Positions 1-9,123 of a stretch of 43,127 nucleotides of DNA are shown piece after piece. Position 1 is the stretch's first letter, and every line of letters begins with the position of its first letter. The notes beneath the pieces are model-generated. The model was not told the origin of the DNA. It saw nothing but the letters and a program-made list of their open reading frames with translations, and did no database searches. The stretch spans positions 1 to 43,127 of the forward strand of contig JAFGBX010000294.1 in assembly GCA_016932935.1 (NCBI GenBank), written 5' to 3'. A program made the translations under genes and the position numbers. Origin of the DNA: Promethearchaeota archaeon. Lineage in GTDB: Archaea > Asgardarchaeota > Lokiarchaeia > Sigyniarchaeales > Sigyniarchaeaceae.

Positions 1-2
1 AC

Positions 3-1253
3 GTCTCCAAGCCGGAGGAAGGCGTGCAAGACGTGCACGAGTTTTACATCAGTGGGGTTACCAAGAGCTTTGGACCCGGCACCCCCAGCAACCCTAACGC
101 GTTTCTTGCCAAGTACGCATCGAACGGGACGCTGCTGTGGAACCAGACGTGGGGCACTGCCGACCAAGATGAAGGCAGGTTCGTCACAGTGGCCAAGGAT
201 GCGGTCTTCCTAAGTGGATTCACGAATAGCTTCGGCCCGGGCATACCGACCTGTTACAACGCCTTCATCACCTCGTTTTCGGTGGATGGCATCTGGCTGT
301 GGAACGAGGTTTGGGGCGGGAACGAGCAAGATAACGGTGGTGCGGTGGAAGTGGTTGGCGAGTCGATCTACCTGGCAGGGCAGACGTTCTCGTTTAGCTC
401 GGGGGCCCCGACCAAGTCGGATGCGTTCTTGGCAAGGTACCTGCCCGTGCTTGAAGCCGATTTCATCGCCAGCACGACGCATGTCCTGGAGGGTGAGTCG
501 GTCTCGTTCGCATACACGGGCCCGATCGGGCAGGGAATCTCGTCGTACGAGTGGGACTTCGGTGATGACACGCCTAATGCAACAACGGCGAATCCCATGC
601 ACCAATACGCCGTCCCGGGCGTGTATTCGGTGACGCTCACGATTTCGGGGGTCGATGGTAGCTCGAGCAGCATCACGAAGGTCGATTTCATCCAAGTGGA
701 CGCGGACGTTGTCCCCACATCCAGTTTCACCGCAAGTCACACGTCCACCATCCAAGGCGGGTGGATACAGTTCACGTTCACGGGGACGACAGGAAACAAC
801 CTTGCGACGTTCGAATGGGATTTCGGCGATAGCTCGGCGAATTCAACGGAACGCAATCCCGCCCACCAGTACCAGGCTGCTGGCACCTTCACGGCGGTGC
901 TCACGATCGTAGATGGGGACGGTGACACTGCATCGTTTACTCTCCCGACAGATATCACGGTCGTGGACGCGGCACTGGACTCGGACGGCGACGGCATCAC
1001 AGACATCGACGAGCTTGCCCTCGGAACCAACTCGGCCAATCCCGACACCGATGGTGATGGCTATTCCGATGGCGAGGAGCGGTCAGCAAACACGAACCCC
1101 CTTGATGCCAAGAATTACCCGGGTTCTGACCAGGCCGCGTTAACGAGCGCGGTGGTCGCGGTCATCGTGGCCTGCGGGATCGAGGGTGTGGTGATCGTGT
1201 TGATCGCGATGATCATAAAGAAAACAAAGAAACAGCCGGCTGCCACGCGATAA
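3..1253 (+). CDS. Surface protein with SBBP-like repeats, two PKD domains, TSP3 repeats and C-terminal anchor (5' end outside window)
   Basis: The frame is open to the left edge, so the N-terminus is missing; 417 residues are visible. Residues about 15-147 contain repeats of the form 'YISGxTxSFGPG...NAFLxKY...G..LWNxTWG', typical of SBBP beta-propeller repeats. Two PKD domains follow (about 152-235 and 237-322), each with the WDFGD core and a later HQY motif. Residues about 325-365 hold two calcium-binding DSDGDG/DTDGDG (thrombospondin type 3) repeats. A hydrophobic segment (about 378-405) ends in a basic KKTKKQ tail, which suggests a protein outside the cell with a C-terminal membrane anchor. 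The role is probably surface display or adhesion, inferred from domains only. A T-rich stretch follows the stop. Confidence 0.85.
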   Translation, partial: VSKPEEGVQDVHEFYISGVTKSFGPGTPSNPNAFLAKYASNGTLLWNQTWGTADQDEGRFVTVAKDAVFLSGFTNSFGPGIPTCYNAFITSFSVDGIWLWNEVWGGNEQDNGGAVEVVGESIYLAGQTFSFSSGAPTKSDAFLARYLPVLEADFIASTTHVLEGESVSFAYTGPIGQGISSYEWDFGDDTPNATTANPMHQYAVPGVYSVTLTISGVDGSSSSITKVDFIQVDADVVPTSSFTASHTSTIQGGWIQFTFTGTTGNNLATFEWDFGDSSANSTERNPAHQYQAAGTFTAVLTIVDGDGDTASFTLPTDITVVDAALDSDGDGITDIDELALGTNSANPDTDGDGYSDGEERSANTNPLDAKNYPGSDQAALTSAVVAVIVACGIEGVVIVLIAMIIKKTKKQPAATR

Positions 1254-1266
1254 GTACTATTACATG

Positions 1267-1282
1267 TTTTTCTCTTGTTTTT
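1267..1282 (+). terminator. T-rich terminator after the propeller/PKD gene
   Basis: Two runs of five T separated by 'ctcttg' lie 14 bases after the stop at 1253. Poly-T tracts commonly end transcription in archaea. No hairpin is needed or obvious. Confidence 0.45.
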
Positions 1283-1389
1283 CGAACCAACCCTTCGATC
1301 ACTCCCATGTCGGACTCTAGAAGTCATAGTAGCACGATTTAAACGGGGGATCGATCGTGCCACCGGTTAGAGGCAATGTACCAACTAAG

Positions 1390-1397
1390 TTATAATT
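1390..1397 (+). promoter_or_regulatory. Probable TATA box of the ribophorin I-like gene
   Basis: TTATAATT lies about 55-60 bases before the ATG at 1450. With the usual archaeal spacing, transcription would start near 1420, downstream of the terminator at 1267. Confidence 0.4.
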
Positions 1398-1449
1398 CAA
1401 CGCGTGACTACGATGGTCAGTATCCCTTGGATTGGCACGCGTGAACAGA

Positions 1450-3264
1450 ATGCGACACAACCTGAAGCGGGCCTTGGTGATCTCCGCGTTCCTCTCGCTG
1501 CTCGTCGGCATAACCGCCCTATACTCGCTCTTGCCGGACGTTCCGGCCAGCAGAACCGCCACCAGTTCGCTCTCGGCGAGTGACGAGATCCCGGCGTCAT
1601 TCCAAGGGAGGATCACGGGCCTTACCAGGAACGCATACGTGGACAACTACGGCACGTTCTTCACGAAGGACTCGTTCACGTTCAAGAACACCGACTCGGA
1701 ACCGGCCCAGCATTTTTACCTGTGCTTGAACGAGCTCCAAACGAGCCAGCTCTACGAGATGATAGTGAGCAGCATCTCTGGGGAGAGGTACAACTACGTG
1801 CTGCTGGGCCAGAAGCTGAGCGGGTACAACACGTGGCGGATAAGCTTCCCTGCCCCCGTCTTTCCCGGGATGGAGAACGAGTTCGTCGTCTCCAGGTTCT
1901 ACCACGGCGCCATGACCAGCACAGTGAACAGCTCGGGCCTGTTCGCGACGATTTACCACACCACGTTCCCCATCATTCCGTATTACGTCGACACGGAGAC
2001 TTGCACGCTGCAGGTCCCCCAGGGCTCCAACATCACCAGCTATGATCCGGTCTTTGGCGAGAGGACGAACAACATCATCAGGTTCTCGGCCACCGATAAC
2101 TTCCCGTTCTTCACGAACCTCTTGCAGGTGGTGTTCAACCACCAGTCCTCGGCGTTCACCGAGACCGAGCGGTCGGTTGTCACCGTCAAGGCGGGCATGC
2201 AGGACTGGCAAGTGTCTGATTACGTGGAGATAAAGAACCTGGGCACCATCGACCTCTCCACGCTCACGTTCACCGTCCCCGGCGACGGGAAGGACTTCGC
2301 AGCGAGGGATCACCTGGGCCTCATCCTCGGGGTCGTCGACTCGGAAGCCGTGAGCGGCGGCTTCAAGAACGTCACGATCAACTTGCTCAACAACCGGTAC
2401 AAGGTCACGTCGAACAACAAGATCTCGTTCACGTTCGAGTTTCGGCTCCCGCTCACCGCCGCTCGCGCCGTGCAAGGGGACACGAAGACCGCCCTCTTCG
2501 TCGACGTCTTCCAGCTCGTGCGTAACCCGTGGGTCGTGAGGAACCTCGAGGCGCGGATCGGGCTCCCCCAGGCATCGTCCATCGACTTCGGCCTGCTGAA
2601 CGCGAAGCCGGAGGCGGTCGACAACCAGGACGGGATGCAGTACCTCATCTACCGGCGGCCAGCGGTCGTGCCAGAGTCATCGAAGGTCGTGACGGTCATG
2701 TACGAGTACTCGAGCCTCGCGATGCAGACCCGACCGTTGATCATCACCCTCGTGGTCGGCCTGGTAGCCATGTTCCTCATCTTGACACGGAAGATCTTCA
2801 TGCACTACGAGCAACCGGTACTGGCAACGTCTGCCGAGCTGCCGGTTGAATCGCTGAAGGAATTCTCGGGCATCTTCGAGGAGAAGGTCGCCGCGTACCT
2901 GGATCTCGACACGCTCAACGAGGACTTCCAGCGCCGCAAGATCAAGAAGCGCGAGTACCAGATCAAGGTCGACGACCTGGCACGCCGGATCAAGCAGCTC
3001 GACAACCAAGTCAGGCCATCGAAGCGTGTTCTCATCGAATTCGGTGGAAGGTTCAAGGAGATCATAGAGGAACTGGATCTACTCGAGGCCGAACGCCAGG
3101 CGGTTCAAGACAGCTTGATAACCCTCGAACGACGCTACAAGGACGGGCAGATCAAGTCCAGGGTCGCGTACGAGCAATTGTACGACAACTACGCGACGCG
3201 CTTGAGGAAGATCCAGGGCAGCATCGACAGCGGGGTAAACGAGCTCAAGAGCTACGTCAGCTAG
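1450..3264 (+). CDS. Ribophorin I-like single-pass membrane protein with cytosolic coiled coil
   Basis: The product has 604 residues. A signal-anchor (about 8-26) is followed by an extracytoplasmic region of about 400 residues. One transmembrane helix (about 430-450) and a charged, heptad-rich cytosolic tail (about 470-600) complete it. Length, single late membrane helix and coiled-coil tail match eukaryotic ribophorin I (OST1; human form about 607 residues), a subunit of oligosaccharyltransferase. The order of ectodomain segments also resembles it, for example a 'TLQVPQGSNITSYDP' strand and a 'VVTVKAGMQDWQVSDYVEIKNLG' region comparable to the second ribophorin domain. Ribophorin I homologues have been reported in Asgard archaea. 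The match is by eye and could instead reflect a generic surface protein. Start: ATG 1450 is chosen; TTG 1432 and GTG 1441 are in frame. The gene appears to be transcribed alone. Confidence 0.55.
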   Translation: MRHNLKRALVISAFLSLLVGITALYSLLPDVPASRTATSSLSASDEIPASFQGRITGLTRNAYVDNYGTFFTKDSFTFKNTDSEPAQHFYLCLNELQTSQLYEMIVSSISGERYNYVLLGQKLSGYNTWRISFPAPVFPGMENEFVVSRFYHGAMTSTVNSSGLFATIYHTTFPIIPYYVDTETCTLQVPQGSNITSYDPVFGERTNNIIRFSATDNFPFFTNLLQVVFNHQSSAFTETERSVVTVKAGMQDWQVSDYVEIKNLGTIDLSTLTFTVPGDGKDFAARDHLGLILGVVDSEAVSGGFKNVTINLLNNRYKVTSNNKISFTFEFRLPLTAARAVQGDTKTALFVDVFQLVRNPWVVRNLEARIGLPQASSIDFGLLNAKPEAVDNQDGMQYLIYRRPAVVPESSKVVTVMYEYSSLAMQTRPLIITLVVGLVAMFLILTRKIFMHYEQPVLATSAELPVESLKEFSGIFEEKVAAYLDLDTLNEDFQRRKIKKREYQIKVDDLARRIKQLDNQVRPSKRVLIEFGGRFKEIIEELDLLEAERQAVQDSLITLERRYKDGQIKSRVAYEQLYDNYATRLRKIQGSIDSGVNELKSYVS

Positions 3265-3362
3265 CCGGGTCTCCCAGTTCTCGCTCTTTCTTTGCCCTCC
3301 GCGTGCGTCCCGGTCAAGCTTAATTAGAGACAACGCCCTTCTTGACAACCAGTGAAGCCACG

Positions 3363-4040
3363 ATGAAGCCCTGGTTGCTCGAGATCCTGGCGTGCCCCAT
3401 GGACAAGCACTACCCGTTGAACCTGACGATATTTACCATCGAGGATCTAGACGCGTTCTTGCAGAAGGTCGGCAACATGGAGGAGATGAAGGGGGACCTG
3501 TCCTTCTTCTTCAAGAACAACATCGACGACGGCGAGCCAGATAGTAGCGTGGCGGTCATCAACTTCGACGATTCCGGCAAGGAGCTGCTCGTCTTCGACA
3601 CGCTCGTCCGGAAGCCCTCCCCAGCCGGCGCCTACCTGGATGGCATCCAGGCCAGCATCGACGAGCTCGAGCCGATCGTGGACCTGAGTGACGAGAAGGT
3701 GAGTGGCACCATCGCATCGCTGCTCGCCTTGAAGGGCAATCTCCAGGAGGTGCGAGAAGCCGTCTCGAGCGCCGGCAGCACGGCGGCGAGCCAGAGGAAG
3801 GCGATAATGGCCCTCGAGGGCGACATAATCCTGCTGAACTGGTTCAAGCAAGCCGTCGAGATCGAGAGCGGGGTCATGACGTGTGCCAAGTGCCGCCGGT
3901 GGTTCCCTATCCGCGACAGCATACCGCAGATGCTCCCCGACGAGCTCCGCAAGGAGAAATACGACAAGGAGTTCCTCGAGGCGTGGAAGGACAAGATGGA
4001 TCCCGGCATCGTGAAGGCAGGCACCCCCTTCCACTTGTGA
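3363..4040 (+). CDS. Trm112-family methyltransferase activator
   Basis: Trm112 proteins stabilise several methyltransferases acting on tRNA, rRNA and release factor. The first residues '[19 protein letters not shown]' and the end '[20 protein letters not shown]' are the two halves of the Trm112 zinc-binding fold. Between them lies an insertion of about 160 residues, partly coiled coil, so the 225-residue product is longer than bacterial or yeast forms; long versions are common in archaea. The zinc ligands appear to be C11, probably H16 in place of the second Cys, and the two Cys of CAKC. ATG 3363 is preferred because homology begins there; the frame extends to TTG 3342. It is followed 25 bases later by mptE and probably shares its transcript. 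Confidence 0.85.
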   Translation: MKPWLLEILACPMDKHYPLNLTIFTIEDLDAFLQKVGNMEEMKGDLSFFFKNNIDDGEPDSSVAVINFDDSGKELLVFDTLVRKPSPAGAYLDGIQASIDELEPIVDLSDEKVSGTIASLLALKGNLQEVREAVSSAGSTAASQRKAIMALEGDIILLNWFKQAVEIESGVMTCAKCRRWFPIRDSIPQMLPDELRKEKYDKEFLEAWKDKMDPGIVKAGTPFHL

Positions 4041-4065
4041 GACCTGTGACGACCGCGGTGATCCC

Positions 4066-4923
4066 ATGGCTGCCGACGACGTGGTGTTCCCACCGCTCGC
4101 CCGCTCGTTCCACTCGCGCTGCTTTCCCAGGATCAAGGACGCTCTACCGCTGGATTTCGACGCCGACGCCACCACGCGCGATGTCATCGACCGCGCCCTT
4201 GCCCGCGGAGGCACGAGCCGGGGACGGACGGCGTGGTGTCTCGCCCGCGAGGCAACGAGGGCGAGGGCCTGCCTCATCGCTGTTCCCGGACAGTCCCTGG
4301 AATCCCGACTGGACGACCTCGATCGCGTCCTCAGGCAGGATCGCAGGCCGTTAGCCGCCATCTCTGTCGACGGCGCGACACGGCTGCTCATCGAGAAGGG
4401 GATTCGGGCCGACCTCGTCGTGACCGACCTTGACGGGCTGACCGCGGACGAGGTCGTCAACCTCCATGACGAGTGGCACAGCACCATCGTCGTCCACGGG
4501 CACGGCGACAACTTGCAAGCAGTCGAGGCGCTCCTCGCCAAGGCTGTTCTTGACGACCGATACTTGTTCACGACCCAGGTCGAGCCCACGGCGAACGTGT
4601 GTAACCTCGGCGGCTTCACGGACGGCGACAGGGCGGCGTTCGTGGGCCTGGCACTCGGGTTCACCAGGCTGGTGTTCGTGTCCATGGACCTAGACGCTGA
4701 CACGATCGGCAGGTATTCGAAGCCGGCGCTGGCGAGCTCGACCGACGGCACGCGGTCGCTCGATCGCTACCCGGTCAAGCTGCGGAAGATGCAAGTCGCC
4801 CTCGCGATCCTGCGCTGGCTGGCCCGGGAGCTGCCCCCGGGCTGCCGGATCCAGACGTTCCGGAAGCGCCCCCCCTTCGAGTTCCTGGGCGACATCACGA
4901 CCGCGGATGAGCTGGCCGGGTGA
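4066..4923 (+). CDS. mptE: 6-hydroxymethyl-7,8-dihydropterin pyrophosphokinase, archaeal MptE type
   Basis: Archaeal MptE (DUF115 family) transfers pyrophosphate from ATP to 6-hydroxymethyl-dihydropterin in tetrahydrofolate or methanopterin synthesis. The 285-residue product has the family's DLVVTDLDG motif (about 117-124) and VHGHGDN motif (143-149), both part of the active site. A further conserved block 'TTQVEPTANVCNLGGFTDGDRA' lies near residue 170. Length fits the family. It sits between trm112 and topA: 25 bases after the first and overlapping the second by four bases (GTGA), which implies translational coupling. Confidence 0.85.
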   Translation: MAADDVVFPPLARSFHSRCFPRIKDALPLDFDADATTRDVIDRALARGGTSRGRTAWCLAREATRARACLIAVPGQSLESRLDDLDRVLRQDRRPLAAISVDGATRLLIEKGIRADLVVTDLDGLTADEVVNLHDEWHSTIVVHGHGDNLQAVEALLAKAVLDDRYLFTTQVEPTANVCNLGGFTDGDRAAFVGLALGFTRLVFVSMDLDADTIGRYSKPALASSTDGTRSLDRYPVKLRKMQVALAILRWLARELPPGCRIQTFRKRPPFEFLGDITTADELAG

Positions 4924-7025
4924 GGGCTACGGAACACCTGATCATCGCCGAGAAGCCGGCCGCTGCAGCAAAGATCGGGGCCGCGCTCGATGCCATGGGT
5001 AAGCCCGTCGAGATCAAGTCGGGCAAGGGGACGTCCTACTTCCAGATCACGCTCTTCGATTCGGGCGAAAAGGCTTTCATCGTCAGCGGGGCGGGCCACT
5101 TGTACACGCTCGAACGGAACAGGGCCAGCAAGGGCATCCCCGTGTTCGACTTCGCCTGGGTGAGGAACCGCCAGAACAAGCGCGCCATCCGGTTCCTGGG
5201 CACCATAGAGGCCGTGGCGCGCGGCCGGCCGTTCGGTAGGTACGTCGTCGCCACGGACTACGACACGGAGGGGAGCGTGATCGGGTACAACATCCTGCGG
5301 TTCTCGTGCCTCCCCGCCGGTGGCCAGCTCAAGGGGCTTCTCGCCAAGGCATGCCGGATGAAGTTCTCCTCCCTCACGCAAGCCGAGCTTCGCCAGGCAT
5401 GGAAGGCCGTGAGCCCGGTGCTTGACTGCGCACGGGTGGAGGCCGGGTGCACGAGGCACCGCGTGGACGCCATGTTCGGGATCAACATGTCCGCGGCGAT
5501 CACCAACGCCGTGAAGTCGGCCGGGAGGGGGTACCACGTGTTCTCCATCGGGCGCGTGCAGGGGCCGACCTTGAAGGAAGTCTGCGAGAGGGACGCTGCC
5601 ATCGGTGCCCACGTACCAGAAACCTATTGGGAAGCGCGCGCGGTCGTCGACACGGGCGAGGGCGGGGACATGATGTCGCTGGAGAGCATCCCATCGTCCT
5701 TCAAGCGCGAGTCGGAGGCCATCGCCCTCAAGCGGGACTGCGAGGGGAAGACGGCACTCGTTTCCCACATCCGGCCCAGGCAGGTGGCAAGGAAGCCCCC
5801 TCCCCCGTTCAACCTCGCCGGTCTCCAGCGGGAGGCGAACCACTTGTTCAAGTTCAAGCCAGCCAAGACCCTCAAGCTCGCCGAAAAGCTGTACCTGGAA
5901 GCGCTCATCTCGTACCCGCGCACGGACAACGAGGTCATCCCACCGTCGATTGACGTCAAGGCATTGCTGGTCGCAGTGGGGGGCGACCCGAACTACCAGG
6001 CCGATGCCCGTGCCGTGCTGAACCGGGGAGACCTCTCCCCGAGCAGGGGCACCAAGACCGACGAGGCGCACCCGCCTATATTGCCGACGGGCGCCAGCAA
6101 GAGAGGGATCGCGCTATCAAAGGACGAAGCATCCTTGCTCGACCTCGTGACGCGGCGCTTCCTAGCGCTCTTCGGTCCGGACATGGTCTGGGAGGAGCGG
6201 GCGCACGATATCATCGCTGGTGGCCACCCGTTCAAGCTCGTGTCGAGCAAGCTCATCTCCGAGGGCTGGGCGGCCCAGTACAGGTACTTCCCGACGAAGG
6301 GCATGGGCGGCGACCCTGGATTGCGGGTTGGCCAGCAGTTGCTGGTCAAAAAGGTCGACGTGTTGAAGAGGCACACGAACCCGCCCCCGCATCATTCCGA
6401 GATCACGCTGATGGGGTACATGGAGCGCGTGGGGATTGGTACGAAGAGCACCAGGGCCGAGATCATCGAGAAGATCAAGGACAGGGGGTACATCGAGGCC
6501 GACCCCATCAGGGCGACCGCGCTGGGAAAAAAGATCGTGGAGGTGTTCGAGGCATACCTCCCAGCGATCGTGTCGGTTGACATGACCCGCGAGCTCGAGG
6601 AAGACGTGGAGGAGATCATCGACGGCAACAGGCACGAGGCCGCGATCATCGATAAGACCAGGAACATCATCGATGCCATGCTCGTGCAGTTCAAGGGAAG
6701 GGAGCAAGTCATCGGGCTGGAACTCGGGAAGATCTTAGAGGCCTCGGGTTCAACCGCGGCGCGGAAGCAAGTGCTCGGCACCTGCCCGGCGTGCAACAAA
6801 CACGCTATGGTTCTGGTAAAAGGCCGAGGAAAAAAGCGATTCGTCGCGTGCGAGGGTTACTCGGATAAAACTTGCAGGATCATCTTGCCCATCATCCAGG
6901 CGGGGAAGATCTTCCCCGCGGGGAAGAACTGCCCGTCGTGCGGCTACCCGATGGTCAAGTGCTACTTGAAGGGAAGGCAGCCCTGGGAGTTCTGCGTGAA
7001 CTGGTCCAACCACGCTAAGCAGTGA
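4920..7025 (+). CDS. topA: DNA topoisomerase I, type IA (archaeal)
   Basis: This enzyme relaxes negatively supercoiled DNA by cutting one strand through a 5' phosphotyrosine. The 701 residues begin with a TOPRIM domain: catalytic E11 in the AEKP motif and the acidic triad DYDTEG at 113-118. The active-site tyrosine is Y332 in SYPRTD. The family motif GRVQGPTLK lies near residue 208. The C-terminus carries zinc-finger-type cysteines (C622, C625 and a later CPSCGYPM block near 670). Translation starts at GTG 4920, which overlaps the mptE stop. The end overlaps the converging RadB-like gene by 11 bases. Confidence 0.93.
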   Translation: MRATEHLIIAEKPAAAAKIGAALDAMGKPVEIKSGKGTSYFQITLFDSGEKAFIVSGAGHLYTLERNRASKGIPVFDFAWVRNRQNKRAIRFLGTIEAVARGRPFGRYVVATDYDTEGSVIGYNILRFSCLPAGGQLKGLLAKACRMKFSSLTQAELRQAWKAVSPVLDCARVEAGCTRHRVDAMFGINMSAAITNAVKSAGRGYHVFSIGRVQGPTLKEVCERDAAIGAHVPETYWEARAVVDTGEGGDMMSLESIPSSFKRESEAIALKRDCEGKTALVSHIRPRQVARKPPPPFNLAGLQREANHLFKFKPAKTLKLAEKLYLEALISYPRTDNEVIPPSIDVKALLVAVGGDPNYQADARAVLNRGDLSPSRGTKTDEAHPPILPTGASKRGIALSKDEASLLDLVTRRFLALFGPDMVWEERAHDIIAGGHPFKLVSSKLISEGWAAQYRYFPTKGMGGDPGLRVGQQLLVKKVDVLKRHTNPPPHHSEITLMGYMERVGIGTKSTRAEIIEKIKDRGYIEADPIRATALGKKIVEVFEAYLPAIVSVDMTRELEEDVEEIIDGNRHEAAIIDKTRNIIDAMLVQFKGREQVIGLELGKILEASGSTAARKQVLGTCPACNKHAMVLVKGRGKKRFVACEGYSDKTCRIILPIIQAGKIFPAGKNCPSCGYPMVKCYLKGRQPWEFCVNWSNHAKQ

Positions 7026-7923
7026 TGCCGCCGGGGCCGACGCGGAAGCGCACCTCGCGTTCCTTGCTCGCGGCGCTCTTCATGGACCGTGCCACGTGGA
7101 CGGCCGGGTCGAGCTCATCCCGCCGCGTGTGCACCGCGTGGTCGGAGCACCCGAGGAACACGTTGCTATTGGAAGGCAGAGGGAGGGATCCCGCGGAGTG
7201 GTTCGTGAACAACACGCACGCGCCTTGATCCCTAGAGATCGCCCAGATCCTCTCGGAGAGGTCGAGCAGCAGCCGCTGGCGCCCCGCGGCCTCCTCCTGG
7301 TCGAGCTGGAACGACGGGGGCATTACCGAGTCGACGACGAGGAGCGGTATAGACGCCCCGCGCCGCATCATGGACGTGACCGTGCCGAGCAGCGTGACGA
7401 GGTGGGGCGACGAATAGCAAGTGGCGACGAACACCCTATTCAGGTCGACCGGGGCACCGGCATGCTGGACGAGGCGCTCTGGGCGGAAGGAGTGCTCGGA
7501 GTCGATGACGGCGACCTTCGTCTCCTTGCCGAACGGGTGGTGCAAGAACGACAATATGGCCAGGTAGGCGAGCTCCGTCTTCCCCGAACCAGGTGGCCCG
7601 AAGAGCTGGTAGGTCTGCCCGGGCAAAAACCCGCCCCCGAGCAGGTCGTCGATGCAGGGCACGCCGGTCGGCACGCGCGAGCGCGGGGGCCGGTGGCCTA
7701 GCGCCGCGAGCTCCCCCGGGCTGACGATGTCCAAGGTGCGCTTGAACTCCGAGCGGAGGGCGTCGCTGAAGGTCCTGGCCTCCGGGCCCGGGATCGACAA
7801 GATCGAGGCGAGCTCCCGCTCGGAACTCAAGAGCAAGGGGAGCAAGAACCACCGGTACCCCCGGTTCCTGCCCCCGAGGCGTGATTCCAGGAGCGCGAGG
7901 GCGCGCTCTTGCTCGGACTTCAT
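7015..7923 (-). CDS. RadB/RadA-like RecA-superfamily ATPase
   Basis: A 302-residue RecA-fold ATPase related to archaeal recombinases. Walker A is GPPGSGKT (109-116), and a Walker B strand LLVVDSV ends at D198. About 80 N-terminal residues with helical character precede the 'PTGVPCIDDLLGGGFLPGQTYQLFG' entry to the ATPase core. RadB proteins assist RadA in homologous recombination. The name RadB-like is safer than radA because a clear helix-hairpin-helix domain is not visible. ATG 7923 is chosen; the frame remains open to 8148 but that extension reads as non-coding and would cross the promoter of the next gene. It converges on topA. Confidence 0.75.
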   Translation of the reverse strand: MKSEQERALALLESRLGGRNRGYRWFLLPLLLSSERELASILSIPGPEARTFSDALRSEFKRTLDIVSPGELAALGHRPPRSRVPTGVPCIDDLLGGGFLPGQTYQLFGPPGSGKTELAYLAILSFLHHPFGKETKVAVIDSEHSFRPERLVQHAGAPVDLNRVFVATCYSSPHLVTLLGTVTSMMRRGASIPLLVVDSVMPPSFQLDQEEAAGRQRLLLDLSERIWAISRDQGACVLFTNHSAGSLPLPSNSNVFLGCSDHAVHTRRDELDPAVHVARSMKSAASKEREVRFRVGPGGITA

Positions 7924-8073
7924 CGCGCCGTCATACCTCTGCGCGCCGGTGTTTAACCCTTCTCCGTCTGGACCACCTTGGTACCGGCGGCCGATGGAAG
8001 GAACGCGGTTTTTATCGGGGCTGCTTTGACCCCACGAGCGCACGGGGCTCCCGCTCTCCGATGCTCCTAAAGC

Positions 8074-8080
8074 TATAAAT
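8074..8080 (+). promoter_or_regulatory. TATA box of the TFE-beta-like gene
   Basis: TATAAAT at 8074-8080 is a near-ideal archaeal TATA box. Transcription should begin about 23-26 bases later, near 8103, which places the GTG at 8089 upstream of the transcript and argues for the TTG at 8131 as start. Confidence 0.6.
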
Positions 8081-8130
8081 AGGGTCGCGTGTACAATGTA
8101 ACTGAAAGGCGTGGAAGGGGTGCTACAAAG

Positions 8131-8400
8131 TTGGGCAGCAGCTCGCAAAACGCGCGGTTGAGGGAGTACATCCCCGAGAAGGTCGTGCTCGCGAAGAAGG
8201 AACTCCCGCCACCGGCGTACAAGGACGCTCAGAAGCCATCCGTGGTGGAGGGCCCGGTCGACCGCACGGCCGGCATGTGCAAGACGATGTTTGCAAGCCC
8301 GTGCTTCTTCTGTGCCAGGCTGGAGACGTGCGGGGAGGACAGCGCTATAAACTACTACAACTGCCCCAGGCTGAGGGACTTCATCTCCAAACCCCTCTGA
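8131..8400 (+). CDS. Minimal TFE-beta/RPC34-like iron-sulfur protein
   Basis: The 89-residue product ends in a cysteine motif with spacing C-x2-C-x5-C-x10-C (C58, C61, C67, C78), inside 'PCFFCARLETCGEDSAINYYNC'. The same spacing and flanking Pro occur in the C-terminal 4Fe-4S domain of RNA polymerase III subunit RPC34/POLR3F and its archaeal relative TFE-beta, which helps open promoters. Here the winged-helix part normally found before the cluster is absent; the first 50 residues look disordered and basic. Start: TTG 8131 follows a Shine-Dalgarno-like GGAAGGGGTG (8113-8122). An upstream GTG at 8089 is unlikely given the TATA box. The functional link to transcription is inferred from the motif alone. 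Confidence 0.5.
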   Translation: MGSSSQNARLREYIPEKVVLAKKELPPPAYKDAQKPSVVEGPVDRTAGMCKTMFASPCFFCARLETCGEDSAINYYNCPRLRDFISKPL

Positions 8401-8412
8401 CGCGTGGAGACA

Positions 8413-9051
8413 TCAGCTAGTCGCTTTCTTGTCCTTGCAGATGAAATAAAACTCGGGGGAGCCCTTCTGGGAAGAGTCTGGCTTCGTCTTGAACACGGAT
8501 CCGAATAGTCCTTTCAAAGCCCCTTCCAGTTCCCTCGATTCCTCGGGAAGGCCCTGGAATGACTTGAGGATGCAGTTCCCGCCTGGGAGGAGCAAGTGCT
8601 TGCAGACGTCGACCACCCGCAAGGAGAGCTCGTGCTGGCGGAACAAGTCGACGCTCCGGGCACCCGTGAACTTTTGCGCGCAGTCAGAGAGGACGACAGA
8701 GAAAAACGGAGCTGTTTTTCCAGTTGCCTTGCATACCATCTCGATGAAGTCCTCGTCCATAATGTCCTTCCTCATGAAGGAAACCCGGTCGGAAATGGAG
8801 CGGACGTTCTGCAGATCCACGCCGATGATTCCTTCGATAGTTGGGTTCTTGTCGTGAACGTACTGCGTCCACGAGCCGGGGGCGCTGCATAAATCGAGCA
8901 CCCAGCCAACTTCATTCGCGTCGAAGATGCCGTATTTCTCGTCGATCTGCTTGATCTTGTATGCCGCCCGCGACAAGTACCCGTCCTTCTTGGCCCGCTT
9001 GTAGTAGGCCTCGTGGCGCCGCTCGTGTATCCACCGCTTGTTGCTCGGCAT
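8413..9051 (-). CDS. rlmE: FtsJ/RlmE-family ribose 2'-O-methyltransferase
   Basis: This family methylates a ribose 2'-hydroxyl in large-subunit rRNA using S-adenosylmethionine; eukaryotic relatives act on rRNA or tRNA. The 212-residue product has the full K-D-K-E catalytic set at K32, D123, K163 and E200, close to the E. coli positions (38, 124, 164, 199). The SAM-binding motif is DLCSAPGSW (53-61). The usual 'SDMAPN' around the catalytic Asp reads 'SDCAQK' here, a local departure that keeps the Asp. Start ATG 9051 is followed by the typical N-terminal RRHEAYYKRAKKDGYLSRAAYK. It is divergent from trm1. Confidence 0.9.
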   Translation of the reverse strand: MPSNKRWIHERRHEAYYKRAKKDGYLSRAAYKIKQIDEKYGIFDANEVGWVLDLCSAPGSWTQYVHDKNPTIEGIIGVDLQNVRSISDRVSFMRKDIMDEDFIEMVCKATGKTAPFFSVVLSDCAQKFTGARSVDLFRQHELSLRVVDVCKHLLLPGGNCILKSFQGLPEESRELEGALKGLFGSVFKTKPDSSQKGSPEFYFICKDKKATS

Positions 9052-9123
9052 GATGGTCGAGATCGATTAAGCTGCCCCGTGCTCATAAAACATAACTACA
9101 CGGGGCGCCTTTCCCCCGTGCAC

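Noticed and set aside
3363-3410. Possible loss of the Trm112 zinc site because the second Cys is absent
   Set aside because: A His sits at the equivalent spacing (H16) and variants with Asp/His here are common in archaeal Trm112 proteins.
4767-6071. Minus-strand frame of 434 codons opposite topA
   Set aside because: Low-complexity shadow of topA and mptE; no motif, and the opposite strand carries clear catalytic residues.
8089-8130. GTG 8089 as start of the TFE-beta-like gene
   Set aside because: It lies only nine bases after a strong TATA box, upstream of the expected transcript start.
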